Shown in pieces: positions 1-7,406 of a stretch of DNA of 64,000 nt. The notes under the pieces were generated by a model. That model did not search any database, was not told where the DNA came from, and worked only from the letters and a program-made list of their open reading frames with translations. Position 1 is the first letter of the stretch, and each line of letters starts with the position of its first letter. Source of the stretch: Prolixibacteraceae bacterium (GTDB taxonomy: Bacteria; Bacteroidota; Bacteroidia; Bacteroidales; Prolixibacteraceae); NCBI GenBank assembly GCA_028683385.1, contig JAQUIJ010000006.1:1-64000 (forward strand). The letters are read 5' to 3'. The translations under genes and the position numbers were made by a program.

Positions 1-26
1 TTTTTTTGATTTTTTCATAAACATAA

Positions 27-58
27 AAAGTTTGATGAAACTAAGTTCATCAAACTTT
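27..58. repeat. Perfect inverted repeat at left edge
   Basis: A 13-bp arm beginning AAAGTTTGATGAA is repeated inverted after a 6-base loop. It lies before the first gene and has no clear U-tract on either strand, so it may be a terminator of a gene outside the window or a regulatory dyad. Confidence 0.5.
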
Positions 59-139
59 CTACAATCCCAAATAAAACTAGGGGTTCAGAGCTTTTTACCA
101 ACCATTTTTCAGTAATATGCCTTTTTGAATGGTTTAATT

Positions 140-607
140 ATGAAAACAAGTCGAATAAATCGGGTTGCAGGGACATTCCTTGCCCTAATCGTAACTGCCG
201 GAATTGCAGTTTCAAATAATAATCCGGATGGAAAAAGCTGGAATAATCCTCATCAGGAGACCTGCATCAATTCAATTTCAGGTTTAAGTGAGTACCAAAA
301 AGATCGGATTGTTGCCATGGAAACTCAAAATCAAAAAGTCATGAATGAGCTTCGGGAAAGGCAACATTCAGCATCGGGAAAAGCTCAAAGGGAAGAGATC
401 AAAAAACAAATGGACAAACAAATTGAGAATCACGGAAATGCTATAAAGACTGTATTGAGCGCCGATCAGCAGAGACAATACATTCTGTTTCAAAGCAACG
501 GAGGCAATCCGAATCATCAGGGGCAAAAGCAAGGTGCCGGTAAAGGTTCTGGCAGGGGAAATGGCTCAGGTGGTGGCCGTGGAAATGGAAATAAATGCAG
601 GATGTAA
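140..607 (+). CDS. Secreted Spy/CpxP-like protein with Gly-rich tail
   Basis: This encodes about 155 residues. The ATG at 140 is preferred over the upstream in-frame TTG because it gives a normal signal peptide (MKTSRINRVAGTFLALIVTAGIAV). The mature part is charged and helical, with two LSxxQ motifs (LSEYQ and LSADQ) that recall the LTxxQ motifs of the periplasmic chaperones Spy and CpxP. The last 30 or so residues are a low-complexity Gly/Asn/Lys/Arg tail ending in NKCRM. The family assignment rests on these motifs and the helical pattern only. The two genes that follow on the same strand carry similar tails, which suggests one operon of exported proteins. No function can be assigned with confidence. 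Confidence 0.6.
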   Translation: MKTSRINRVAGTFLALIVTAGIAVSNNNPDGKSWNNPHQETCINSISGLSEYQKDRIVAMETQNQKVMNELRERQHSASGKAQREEIKKQMDKQIENHGNAIKTVLSADQQRQYILFQSNGGNPNHQGQKQGAGKGSGRGNGSGGGRGNGNKCRM

Positions 608-679
608 AACGAAAATACGATTACCGAAATAATTCAATTTTTAAAACACTAAATGTTTAACAATTAAAAAACAACAATT

Positions 680-1009
680 ATGAAAGCAAAGATTTTTTTA
701 GCAGGATTAGCTCTTGTGGTAGTAGCAGATTTTGCAAGTGCCCAAAATCCGGTTGGTAAAAAGGGAAATGGTAATGGAACGTGTAACGGAACTACCAAAT
801 GCGCTGCATTTGTTGATGCCAACAACAATGGTATTTGCGATACCTACGAGAATCGTACACCAAATGCGACAGGCAAAAAGGGAAAAGGAAATGGAACCGG
901 AACTTGCACTGGCAACGGACAAGGACAAGGCAAAGGTAAAGGCAAAAATTTTGTTGATGCCAACAATAATGGAGTTTGTGATACCTACGAAGCCCGCACA
1001 AAAAAGTAA
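680..1009 (+). CDS. Small secreted protein with two EF-hand-like loops
   Basis: This encodes 109 residues with a signal peptide (MKAKIFLAGLALVVVADFASA). The mature protein contains two copies of the 12-residue block DANNNGICDTYE / DANNNGVCDTYE. Each has acidic or Asn residues at positions 1, 3, 5 and 9, Gly at 6 and Glu at 12, as in an EF-hand calcium loop. The loops are separated by Gly/Lys/Asn-rich linkers, and Cys pairs flank the repeats. Its ATG follows an A-rich leader, and it sits 72 bp after the Spy-like gene and 70 bp before the DUF2202 gene. Calcium or other metal binding outside the inner membrane is inferred; no named family was recognised. Confidence 0.6.
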   Translation: MKAKIFLAGLALVVVADFASAQNPVGKKGNGNGTCNGTTKCAAFVDANNNGICDTYENRTPNATGKKGKGNGTGTCTGNGQGQGKGKGKNFVDANNNGVCDTYEARTKK

Positions 1010-1079
1010 ATATTTTCTGAATTGCAGAATAGAAATAACCAATGTCCAATAAATAAAAACCAGAAAAATGGAAACAAGT

Positions 1080-1862
1080 ATGAAAAATTTAGTTCTTGGC
1101 AGCTTTATGGTTGCATCGTTATTCGTGGCAAGTTCATGCCAGAAAGATAATATGGAAAATGCGCAGTATGCAAGCGTTTTAGCAGTTTCAGCCGATGGAA
1201 CAACATCGGTTATTGAAACGAATCTGAAATCGGCATTGATTACAACTTCAGACTTAACTGATAGTGAATTAGCATCAATCTTAAAAATGAAGGAAGAGGA
1301 AAAACTGGCTCGCGATGTTTATTCAGTTTTGGCTCAAAAATGGGGCGGTGTTGTTTTTTCGAACATTTCGGCAGCAGAAAGCAATCACCTGAATGCGATC
1401 GTTCTGCTTATGACAAGCTACGGAATAAGCGATACCTCAATAGGCGAGGCTGGTGTATTCGCTGACCCGGTTGTTCAGGCTTTGTATGACGAGTTGGTTG
1501 CCAAAGCCAGCGTGTCGGTTGATGAAGCCTATAAAACCGGAGCTTTGATCGAAGAAATGGACATTAAAGATCTTGATGAAGTGCTTGCAGCTACCACCAA
1601 TGAGAATGTAACCCTGGTATTTGAGAATTTACTCAAAGGTTCACGCAACCATCTCAGAGCATTTAATCTACAGTTGACAAACCTGGGAATTGTGTATACT
1701 CCAACCTATATTAGTCAAACTGATTATGACCTGATTGTAAATTCTCCAATGGAAAAAGGGAAACAATACCGCATGAATGGACAGGGAAACCGTCAAGGGA
1801 ATGGTAACGGAAAAGGTCAAAAAGGACAAGGAAATCGGGGCACAGGTATTTGCAATAATTAG
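1080..1862 (+). CDS. DUF2202 ferritin-like lipoprotein
   Basis: This encodes about 260 residues. The second ATG (1080) is chosen because it starts a compact lipoprotein signal ending in the lipobox VASSC; an ATG at 1068 is also possible. Residues about 75-210 contain the DUF2202 pattern: KMKEEEKLARDVY, then AESNHLNAI, and a second half with FENLLKGSRNHLRAF. The paired ExxH-type helices suggest a ferritin-like four-helix bundle that could bind a di-metal centre. The C-terminus is a GQGNRQGNGNGKGQ-type tail ending in GICNN, like the tails of its two upstream neighbours. A terminator hairpin follows at once. Biochemical function of the family is unknown. Confidence 0.8.
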   Translation: MKNLVLGSFMVASLFVASSCQKDNMENAQYASVLAVSADGTTSVIETNLKSALITTSDLTDSELASILKMKEEEKLARDVYSVLAQKWGGVVFSNISAAESNHLNAIVLLMTSYGISDTSIGEAGVFADPVVQALYDELVAKASVSVDEAYKTGALIEEMDIKDLDEVLAATTNENVTLVFENLLKGSRNHLRAFNLQLTNLGIVYTPTYISQTDYDLIVNSPMEKGKQYRMNGQGNRQGNGNGKGQKGQGNRGTGICNN

Positions 1863-1887
1863 AGATTTTTCAATAGCTTAATCAAAC

Positions 1888-1922
1888 AAAAAACCGGCCT
1901 ATGCTTCATAAGTCGGTTTTTT
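1888..1922. terminator. Bidirectional terminator
   Basis: AAAAACCG and CGGTTTTT arms enclose a loop of about 19 bases, giving a U-tract on both strands. It separates the DUF2202 gene (+) from the convergent small gene at 1946-2104 (-). Confidence 0.7.
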
Positions 1923-1945
1923 ATTGATTAAAAAGTCGTCATCTT

Positions 1946-2104
1946 TCAGGAGTGCCCGCCAACAATGATACGCATGATCTTCAGATTCAAAACAATGAAG
2001 CGGCAGGCTTGCCAAATCAGGCAGCCACGTAAGAATTTGGTCGATTTGGTAGGCAATGGCGGATACGATTCGTCGTAATAACCGCGTACAATATTTTTAG
2101 CCAT
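1946..2104 (-). CDS. Conserved-looking 52-residue protein after sqr
   Basis: This short gene reads ATG to TGA on the minus strand and begins MAKNIVRGYYDESYPP. It starts 41 bp after the stop of the sulfide:quinone oxidoreductase gene and ends just before a terminator, so it is probably the last gene of that transcript. It is basic and rich in aromatic residues, with two Cys in the middle (RGCLIWQACRF) and a hydrophobic amphipathic C-terminal half ending IIVGGHS. No family was recognised. Full-length reading without rare composition, tight operon placement and an A-rich leader before ATG support it as real. It may be a small accessory subunit or membrane-surface anchor of the quinone reductase, but that is inference. 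Confidence 0.6.
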   Translation of the reverse strand: MAKNIVRGYYDESYPPLPTKSTKFLRGCLIWQACRFIVLNLKIMRIIVGGHS

Positions 2105-2145
2105 TTTTTAATATTTTGAGTGTTTAATAAATCAGTTTACCACGT

Positions 2146-3603
2146 TTATTCAGGAATTAACCACCAGAACGGATAACCTTTGGCCTTATGAATAAACATA
2201 TAATGGAGTACAATCTTGATCCAGTGCCCGGCCAAACCGGCTTCACCGACTGTGTAATTGAGATCGCGTCCCCATTGCGGATATTTCTCCCAATCGGGAA
2301 CAATCGGGAAAACAGTCATCGTTGCAGCATTGCCTTTTATCATACCATATCCGGCTGAAACCACGCATGCAGCACCCATTTTTCCCATCGAGGCTTTGTG
2401 TTTGAAATCGGTTCGTCCAGTTTTAATTCGGTCAACAATATTCAAAGCCACAATCTTTCCAATTACTCCTGAAGGCATTCCGGTACGCGGAGGCGCAGGG
2501 GTAATCAGTGTTCCATTTGGACTTTTCATGGGTTTCGAAATCTGATGAGGCGGAGCAAAGGCGATACCAGTTGCAAAAATATTGGAGAAAGCTGGGTTTT
2601 GGTAGGTCGATGGCCAATCTTCAACTGACCAGTCTTCGAAAGCTTTTCCTGAATAATCAGCATCCACTTTCATGAAACCGCTTGGTGCAAACAATTGTGG
2701 GGTAATATCCTCGCCAGCTTTGTTGTATGCTTTTAATCCTGCACCTGAAAAAGCGGGAATGAGCATGGCAAAATCGAATGCAGCAGTTTTCATTTCGCCA
2801 TCAAGGGTTTCGTAATGAGCAATTCCCTCTTCTATTTTGGTTACTCCGGCACGCTTGATCCAGCGAATGCCATATTCAGCAAAAATTGATTCGCTGAAAA
2901 CTTTGGTTGGAGTGACGTAACCACCACGCTTGATAAATGCACCACCCATTCCGAAGTCGCCCAATTCATATTCGTTCGAAATCCAGGTAATTTCGGCTTT
3001 ATCCTGAAGTCCGCGAGCTTTGATCTGATGAGCTACATTGAGCGCATACTCAAAAGCTGCACCCTGACAAGTCGCCCCGGGATGGCCGGTACCAATAAGG
3101 AAACGAAGTTTTTCACCTTTCGCCATCCGGTCCATGCAAAGTTTCAGCGCATCCCAGGTTGCCACTGCATGATCACACGAACAAACCGAATGGGTGAATT
3201 TCCCGGGTCCGAGGCCTTCGGTGGCGGCAAAATTTAGCTTGGGACCGGTTGCATTGACGAGGTAGTCGTAGTCCACATTTTCTGTTTCTCCCTGACGTGT
3301 TTTGTCGGTGTATTCAATACTTACAAAGGGCCGTTCCTGTCCATTTCCACCTTCAGGATAAATGGCTGTCGCTTTGGCCTGTTTGAAATCAATTTTCCAG
3401 CGATCGTAAACGGGTTTTAGTTTGAACCGAACCTGATCAATGGTCATTTTTCCGACACCAACCCAGATGTTGGAAGGAATCCACTGGTAATATTCCGCAG
3501 GACTAACAACCACGACCTGATGTTTCGGGCCTAGTTTCTTTTTTATGAATGCCGCAGCAGTGTGACCTGAGATTCCGGCACCCAATACAACAACTTTTGC
3601 CAT
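2146..3603 (-). CDS. sqr: Sulfide:quinone oxidoreductase
   Basis: This 485-residue flavoprotein of the disulfide oxidoreductase superfamily oxidises sulfide and passes electrons to the quinone pool at the cytoplasmic membrane. The N-terminal GAGISG (8-13) binds FAD and a second nucleotide-fold segment (LIGTGHPGATC) follows. Three cysteines match the catalytic set of SQR: C141/C143 in SVCSCDHA, C179 in GATCQGAAFEY, and C413 in GAACVVSAG near the end. The C-terminus is amphipathic (HWIKIVLHYMF and KGYPFWWLIPE), as expected for membrane attachment. It is probably co-transcribed with the 52-residue gene downstream. Two dyads lie in its 163-bp upstream gap. A flavocytochrome-type or type III SQR cannot be separated by eye, but the assignment to SQR is good. 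Confidence 0.85.
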   Translation of the reverse strand: MAKVVVLGAGISGHTAAAFIKKKLGPKHQVVVVSPAEYYQWIPSNIWVGVGKMTIDQVRFKLKPVYDRWKIDFKQAKATAIYPEGGNGQERPFVSIEYTDKTRQGETENVDYDYLVNATGPKLNFAATEGLGPGKFTHSVCSCDHAVATWDALKLCMDRMAKGEKLRFLIGTGHPGATCQGAAFEYALNVAHQIKARGLQDKAEITWISNEYELGDFGMGGAFIKRGGYVTPTKVFSESIFAEYGIRWIKRAGVTKIEEGIAHYETLDGEMKTAAFDFAMLIPAFSGAGLKAYNKAGEDITPQLFAPSGFMKVDADYSGKAFEDWSVEDWPSTYQNPAFSNIFATGIAFAPPHQISKPMKSPNGTLITPAPPRTGMPSGVIGKIVALNIVDRIKTGRTDFKHKASMGKMGAACVVSAGYGMIKGNAATMTVFPIVPDWEKYPQWGRDLNYTVGEAGLAGHWIKIVLHYMFIHKAKGYPFWWLIPE

Positions 3604-3644
3604 AAATTAAATTTAAATGAGTTCTGAAATAGACAAAACAAAAA

Positions 3645-3692
3645 TTAAGAGTTACGCTCTTAAATTTATGAACAATTATTTGATAATCAAAT
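3645..3692. promoter_or_regulatory. Two dyads upstream of sqr
   Basis: TTAAGAG-N5-CTCTTAA occupies 3645-3663 and ATTTGAT-A-ATCAAAT occupies 3678-3692. Both are perfect inverted repeats in the gap between chrA and sqr and could be operators of the sqr promoter. No TAnnTTTG box was found there, so the promoter itself is not located. Confidence 0.35.
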
Positions 3693-3766
3693 AAATTAGC
3701 AAACGAAGTTTCAGGAATTTGATGCCTTGAAAAAATATTCAGGAGTAGATTTTATTTTTCCTGTAA

Positions 3767-4915
3767 TTATATGATTAATGAAATGATGACACCGCCTAGT
3801 ATTACCCAAATCACATCGACTTTCCGAAGCAGCAATCCAAATGCAGCCAGGGTAAACAATATGTTGCCCAAATTCCAGGAAATGCCATTGGTAAAGCGAT
3901 AAGTTACAACAGCCAATAAGCCTACGAACGAACATAAAATTCCGTTAATCACTTTATTGAATTGTGGATAGGACCGGAGTTTATCAAAAAACGGGATAAT
4001 GCCCATCAATATCAGGAAAGACGGGGTAAATACGCAAATTGTGGCAAGAACACTCCCCAAAATTCCAAAGTGCATGTACCCGAAAAAAGTTGCTGCAATG
4101 ATGATAGACCCAGGAGTTACCTGACCAAGAATGACTCCGTCCATGAAAGTTTGCTCGTCAAACCAATGGAACAGTTCGACTAATTCGTGGTACATCATTG
4201 GCATGGCGGCCAACCCACCTCCAAACGAAAAAAGGTCGATACGCAACATCATCGTTGCCAGGGTGAAGTATTCCTTATTCACAAAAAACAGGATTGTTGA
4301 GCAAACGGCCACTATAGCCAATAAAATCAGGAAAAACCTAAAGGTTCTGGCTTTTGAAAATTTGCCTGCCGATGAAGATTCTTTGTTCGTAAGAGCCAAA
4401 CCTAACAGCGATGCGACAAGCAAAACCAGAACAGGGTGTAATTTGGTCAGGAATAATCCGGCGGCAATCAGGGCTATAATCCAATCGTTCACATTCTGGA
4501 AATTCTTTTTGCCGAAAACATAAGCCGCATTGGCTACAATGGCCACTATAATGACCCGTAATCCACTTAAAACCGCTTCTACTCCTGAAATATTCTTGGA
4601 TTGTTTGTACAGCACTGAAAGGATGAACATGATCAGGAAGGCAGGTAATCCAAACCCGACAAAACTTACAATGGCACCTCTAACTCCTTTTAATTTCAGG
4701 CCAATATAGGCTGAAAGCTGCATCACAATTGCTCCGGGAATAAGCTGACATAGCGCCAAACCTGAATCGAATGTACTTCCATCCAACCACTTTCGTGTAT
4801 CAACAATATGCCTTCGGATGTGGGCTGTCATGGCCAGACCGCCAAAACCAGTTAATCCGATCCAAAAGAACGATAGGAATAATTCGAAATAGGACGGATT
4901 TTCTTTGTGCTTCAT
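3767..4915 (-). CDS. chrA: Chromate-transporter (CHR) family protein
   Basis: This 382-residue polytopic inner-membrane protein has two homologous CHR halves. The first begins with FFWIGLTGFGGLAMTAHIRR and carries CQLIPGAIVMQLSAYIG; the second carries FSFGGGLAAMPMMYHEL and GQVTPGSIIIAATFFGY. Glycine-rich FGG and PG motifs at matching positions in both halves are the family signature, and the length is normal for the two-domain form. Family members export chromate, and chromate resembles sulfate. Its position between a YeiH-type exporter and sqr suggests a role with a sulfur oxyanion rather than chromate, which is inference. It starts 43 bp after the yeiH-like gene. Confidence 0.85.
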   Translation of the reverse strand: MKHKENPSYFELFLSFFWIGLTGFGGLAMTAHIRRHIVDTRKWLDGSTFDSGLALCQLIPGAIVMQLSAYIGLKLKGVRGAIVSFVGFGLPAFLIMFILSVLYKQSKNISGVEAVLSGLRVIIVAIVANAAYVFGKKNFQNVNDWIIALIAAGLFLTKLHPVLVLLVASLLGLALTNKESSSAGKFSKARTFRFFLILLAIVAVCSTILFFVNKEYFTLATMMLRIDLFSFGGGLAAMPMMYHELVELFHWFDEQTFMDGVILGQVTPGSIIIAATFFGYMHFGILGSVLATICVFTPSFLILMGIIPFFDKLRSYPQFNKVINGILCSFVGLLAVVTYRFTNGISWNLGNILFTLAAFGLLLRKVDVIWVILGGVIISLII

Positions 4916-4958
4916 GTTAAAGGTCTATGAAAACAATTGTTACGCAAGACACTGCAAT

Positions 4959-5882
4959 TTACAAAACAGTATGGATAATTACGACTAGTGATAAAACCGA
5001 AATGAAAGCCCAAAGTAAAACTCCCTGGATGAGCGGTTTTATGCCGACCGAAGCAACTAGAGCTTTTGAAAGACTTGACCCGATTAAAAAGAGTGTAATT
5101 TTTAGCCCAATTTTTGAAATCACCACGATGGCTGAAGCTTCGGCATGTATGGCTGGCACAAACGTGTTGAGCAGCATGGCCAAAACAAAGAGGAAGATAA
5201 AATAGGGGATTTTTACCTTTTTTGACTCGCTTTTAAAAACGAACACTGAGATTATGGCCAAAGGGATAATCCACAAAGCCCTTTCGAGTTTGATGGTTGT
5301 GGCTATTTGCAGCGCCTCGGCTCCATATTGATTGGCTGCACCAACCACCGAACTGGTATCGTGAATGGCTATGGCTGCCCACACTCCAAACTGATGCTGA
5401 GAAAGATGCAAGAGATGACCAATCCATGGAAATAGAAAAAGTGCGACTGAATTCAAAACAAAAACAGTTCCCAAAGCTGTTGAAATTTGCTTTTCGTTCG
5501 ACTTAACAATTGTTGAAATCGCGGCAATGGCAGATCCACCACAAATGGCTGTTCCTGTCGAAATCAGGTACGACGTGTTGTTTTCAACTTTCAGGCGTTT
5601 CCCAATCAATAAGCCTAATGTTAGCGTGGTCGTTATTGAAAAAATGGTAAACAAAAGGCCTTGTTTACCGGCGTCAAGCGCCTGCCAGGCATTCATCCCG
5701 AAACCCAAACCGACAACTGAAACCTGCAATAAAATATGAGTTAGTTTTTTGCTCGTTTTGTGAAACGGATGTTTAATGGTTTGTGCCAGGATAATTCCAA
5801 TGAGTAAGGCAAACGGAGTATCAATAAAAGGAAAGGTGCATATTAGAATAACTCCAATGTAGATAATCTTGGGTACGTTCAT
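4959..5882 (-). CDS. YeiH family putative sulfate/sulfur-compound exporter
   Basis: This 307-residue membrane protein of the UPF0324/YeiH family has about ten hydrophobic segments. The family core GTAICGGSAIAAIS sits near residues 112-125 and AAIAIHDTSSVVGAA near 170-185. YeiH relatives are called sulfate exporters by annotation, and the best-studied context is next to the LysR regulator YeiE. Here a LysR gene lies directly upstream on the same strand, 76 bp away. The gene is followed by chrA after 43 bp. Export of sulfite or another sulfur oxyanion is a reasonable guess; the substrate is not shown by the sequence. Confidence 0.85.
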   Translation of the reverse strand: MNVPKIIYIGVILICTFPFIDTPFALLIGIILAQTIKHPFHKTSKKLTHILLQVSVVGLGFGMNAWQALDAGKQGLLFTIFSITTTLTLGLLIGKRLKVENNTSYLISTGTAICGGSAIAAISTIVKSNEKQISTALGTVFVLNSVALFLFPWIGHLLHLSQHQFGVWAAIAIHDTSSVVGAANQYGAEALQIATTIKLERALWIIPLAIISVFVFKSESKKVKIPYFIFLFVLAMLLNTFVPAIHAEASAIVVISKIGLKITLFLIGSSLSKALVASVGIKPLIQGVLLWAFISVLSLVVIIHTVL

Positions 5883-5958
5883 TACGACTGGTTTTTGTTA
5901 CCGCAAACGTAACTCAAAGAAAATCAGTAGTCAAATTGTAAAAAGTTATGCCTGATAA

Positions 5959-6852
5959 CTACAAGTTATAATGCTGTTGAACGAAATTCAGGAATAGCTT
6001 GACAAGCCCAACAGGTTCAGGACCTTGTGGCGAAATGAAATAGAATTGACGGTTAAATTTTAGGCCTGAAGTATTAATTTGCCTGAAGATCTGATTCGAT
6101 AATTCGGGTTCAATTGCAAAGCGCGATGCAATTCCAACGCCGTTACCCGTTTTTATAAACGATTTTATGGCTTCGGTACTTCCCAGAAACAGCAATACAT
6201 TCAATTGTTTCGGACTAATCTGGCCTTGCTGAAGATTTTTTTCAATGATTTCCAAGGTTCCTGAACCTCTTTCACGCAAAACCAGCGGAAGTTTCAGGAA
6301 TTCGTCGTTTGTAACGGAGTTTGGAATGGAGGTGTTTCGTGTCGAAGTAAAGACCAATAGTTCGTCGTTCAGGAACGAAGAATACCGGATGTCAGCATTC
6401 GAAGGTTTTCCCTCTACAATTCCAATGTCAATTTCGTTTTTCAGGAGACGTTTTTCAATCGCTTCGGTATTCCCGTTAATGAGTGATAGCTTTATTTCGG
6501 GAAATCGCTGGTTGAACTTTGCCAGACCTGCCGGGATTACATACTGCGAAATGGTTGAACTGGCGCCTATCCGAAGGGCGCCTTCAGGATTTCCGTTGAG
6601 TTGGCTTAACTCAAATTTGATTTCGTTGTGCAGCGAAACGATTCGATCGGTGTAGGCTAGCAAAATTTCGCCGGCCGTTGTAAGCGATATTTTATTGCCA
6701 ATCCGGTTAAACAGCTTTACCTCATACTCCGATTCCAGCTCTTTAATGTGTTTCGAAATGGCGGGCTGAGTAATAAACAACTCGTTTGATGCTTTTGTAA
6801 AGCTCAAATTCAGGGCAACACTTTGAAAAACTTTTAGTCGGAAATCAACCAT
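5959..6852 (-). CDS. LysR family transcriptional regulator
   Basis: This 297-residue protein has an N-terminal winged helix-turn-helix (about residues 3-60, with ASNELFITQPAISKHIKELE) and a C-terminal periplasmic-binding-protein-like effector domain (about 90-290, beginning ALRIGASSTISQYVIP). The effector region resembles the CysB/CbbR/YeiE branch. It lies 19 bp after the DUF5320 gene and 76 bp before the YeiH-type exporter, all on the minus strand. It therefore probably rides on the DUF134-controlled transcript as well as regulating the exporter genes downstream. The usual divergent LysR layout is absent. The effector is unknown; a sulfur metabolite is inferred from context. Confidence 0.85.
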   Translation of the reverse strand: MVDFRLKVFQSVALNLSFTKASNELFITQPAISKHIKELESEYEVKLFNRIGNKISLTTAGEILLAYTDRIVSLHNEIKFELSQLNGNPEGALRIGASSTISQYVIPAGLAKFNQRFPEIKLSLINGNTEAIEKRLLKNEIDIGIVEGKPSNADIRYSSFLNDELLVFTSTRNTSIPNSVTNDEFLKLPLVLRERGSGTLEIIEKNLQQGQISPKQLNVLLFLGSTEAIKSFIKTGNGVGIASRFAIEPELSNQIFRQINTSGLKFNRQFYFISPQGPEPVGLVKLFLNFVQQHYNL

Positions 6853-6871
6853 CCGGATGCTATTTTATGGA

Positions 6872-7060
6872 TTATTTAATTTTCAAACCGCTTTGTAAAC
6901 GTTTTCCACGACCTTGCCCGCCACCGGCTCTCCGGCGCAAACCCATGCCTTTTCCTAGCTTTTCAAGCGCTTCTTCTTTGGGTACAATATGGCATTTTCC
7001 TAGTTTCCTGCCAGTTCCTGAATCCTTTTTTTCAGGACCAGTTCCGTCTAATTGTGGCAT
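6872..7060 (-). CDS. DUF5320-type small protein
   Basis: This 62-residue basic protein starts MPQLDGTGPEKKDSGTGR and ends in an RRRAGGGQGRGKRL stretch. The MPxxDGTGPxxxGxxTGRxxGxC opening is the hallmark of DUF5320 proteins, which are commonly encoded next to NifB/NifX-like dinitrogenase cofactor-domain proteins in anaerobes. It lies 7 bp after such a gene here. The single Cys (KCHIVPK) and the Gly/Arg tail are the only other features. The family has no assigned function; iron-sulfur or metal-cluster handling is inferred from its constant neighbour. Confidence 0.75.
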   Translation of the reverse strand: MPQLDGTGPEKKDSGTGRKLGKCHIVPKEEALEKLGKGMGLRRRAGGGQGRGKRLQSGLKIK

Positions 7061-7067
7061 ATCAAGA

Positions 7068-7391
7068 TTAATTTTTGTGGTTCAACAAGTTTATAATTTC
7101 ACTGATTTTTTTTTCAGAATTATTTAGTACGACCAGTTGTATTTTAAGGCTATCGAAAATGGATTTTACTTTAGCGCCAAATTCGCCCGATACCACTTTT
7201 TCGGCGCCTTTTGAGGCGACTAATTGTACCGATGCCTGACCTGCGCCTTCAACATTTTCTTTATTTGGGTTTGGAATAAATTCAATTGACTGGCTTATCG
7301 TGTCGTAAATCACAAAATAAGAACAACGGCCAAAATGGCTGTCAAGTTTTGATTCGGTGCTGTTCCCGGTTGATGTAATTGCTACTTTCAT
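7068..7391 (-). CDS. NifB/NifX family Fe-Mo cofactor-binding-domain protein
   Basis: This 107-residue protein is a single dinitrogenase iron-molybdenum cofactor domain. It opens MKVAITSTGNSTESKLDSHFGRC, with the family HFGRC motif, and continues with an RNase H-like alternating beta/alpha pattern (ASVQLVASKGAEKVVSGEFGAKV). No nif genes occur nearby, so it is one of the many stand-alone members thought to carry or sense metal clusters. It is 15 bp after the DUF134 regulator and 7 bp before DUF5320, a compact three-gene unit. A second copy lies at 15879-16253, also beside a DUF134 gene. Confidence 0.85.
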   Translation of the reverse strand: MKVAITSTGNSTESKLDSHFGRCSYFVIYDTISQSIEFIPNPNKENVEGAGQASVQLVASKGAEKVVSGEFGAKVKSIFDSLKIQLVVLNNSEKKISEIINLLNHKN

Positions 7392-7406
7392 CGCGGTTGA
7401 TTAATT

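Noticed and set aside
707-1052. Several overlapping reading frames on both strands across the EF-hand-like gene
   Set aside because: They are mirror images of the repeat-rich secreted gene, with no signal, start context or recognised domain.
3678-3692. FNR/CRP-type site TTGAT...ATCAA upstream of sqr
   Set aside because: The half sites are separated by one base, not four, so they do not fit an FNR-type operator.
6867-7127. An 86-residue Pro-rich plus-strand protein
   Set aside because: It is antisense to the DUF5320 gene, which has a recognisable family opening and fits the operon.
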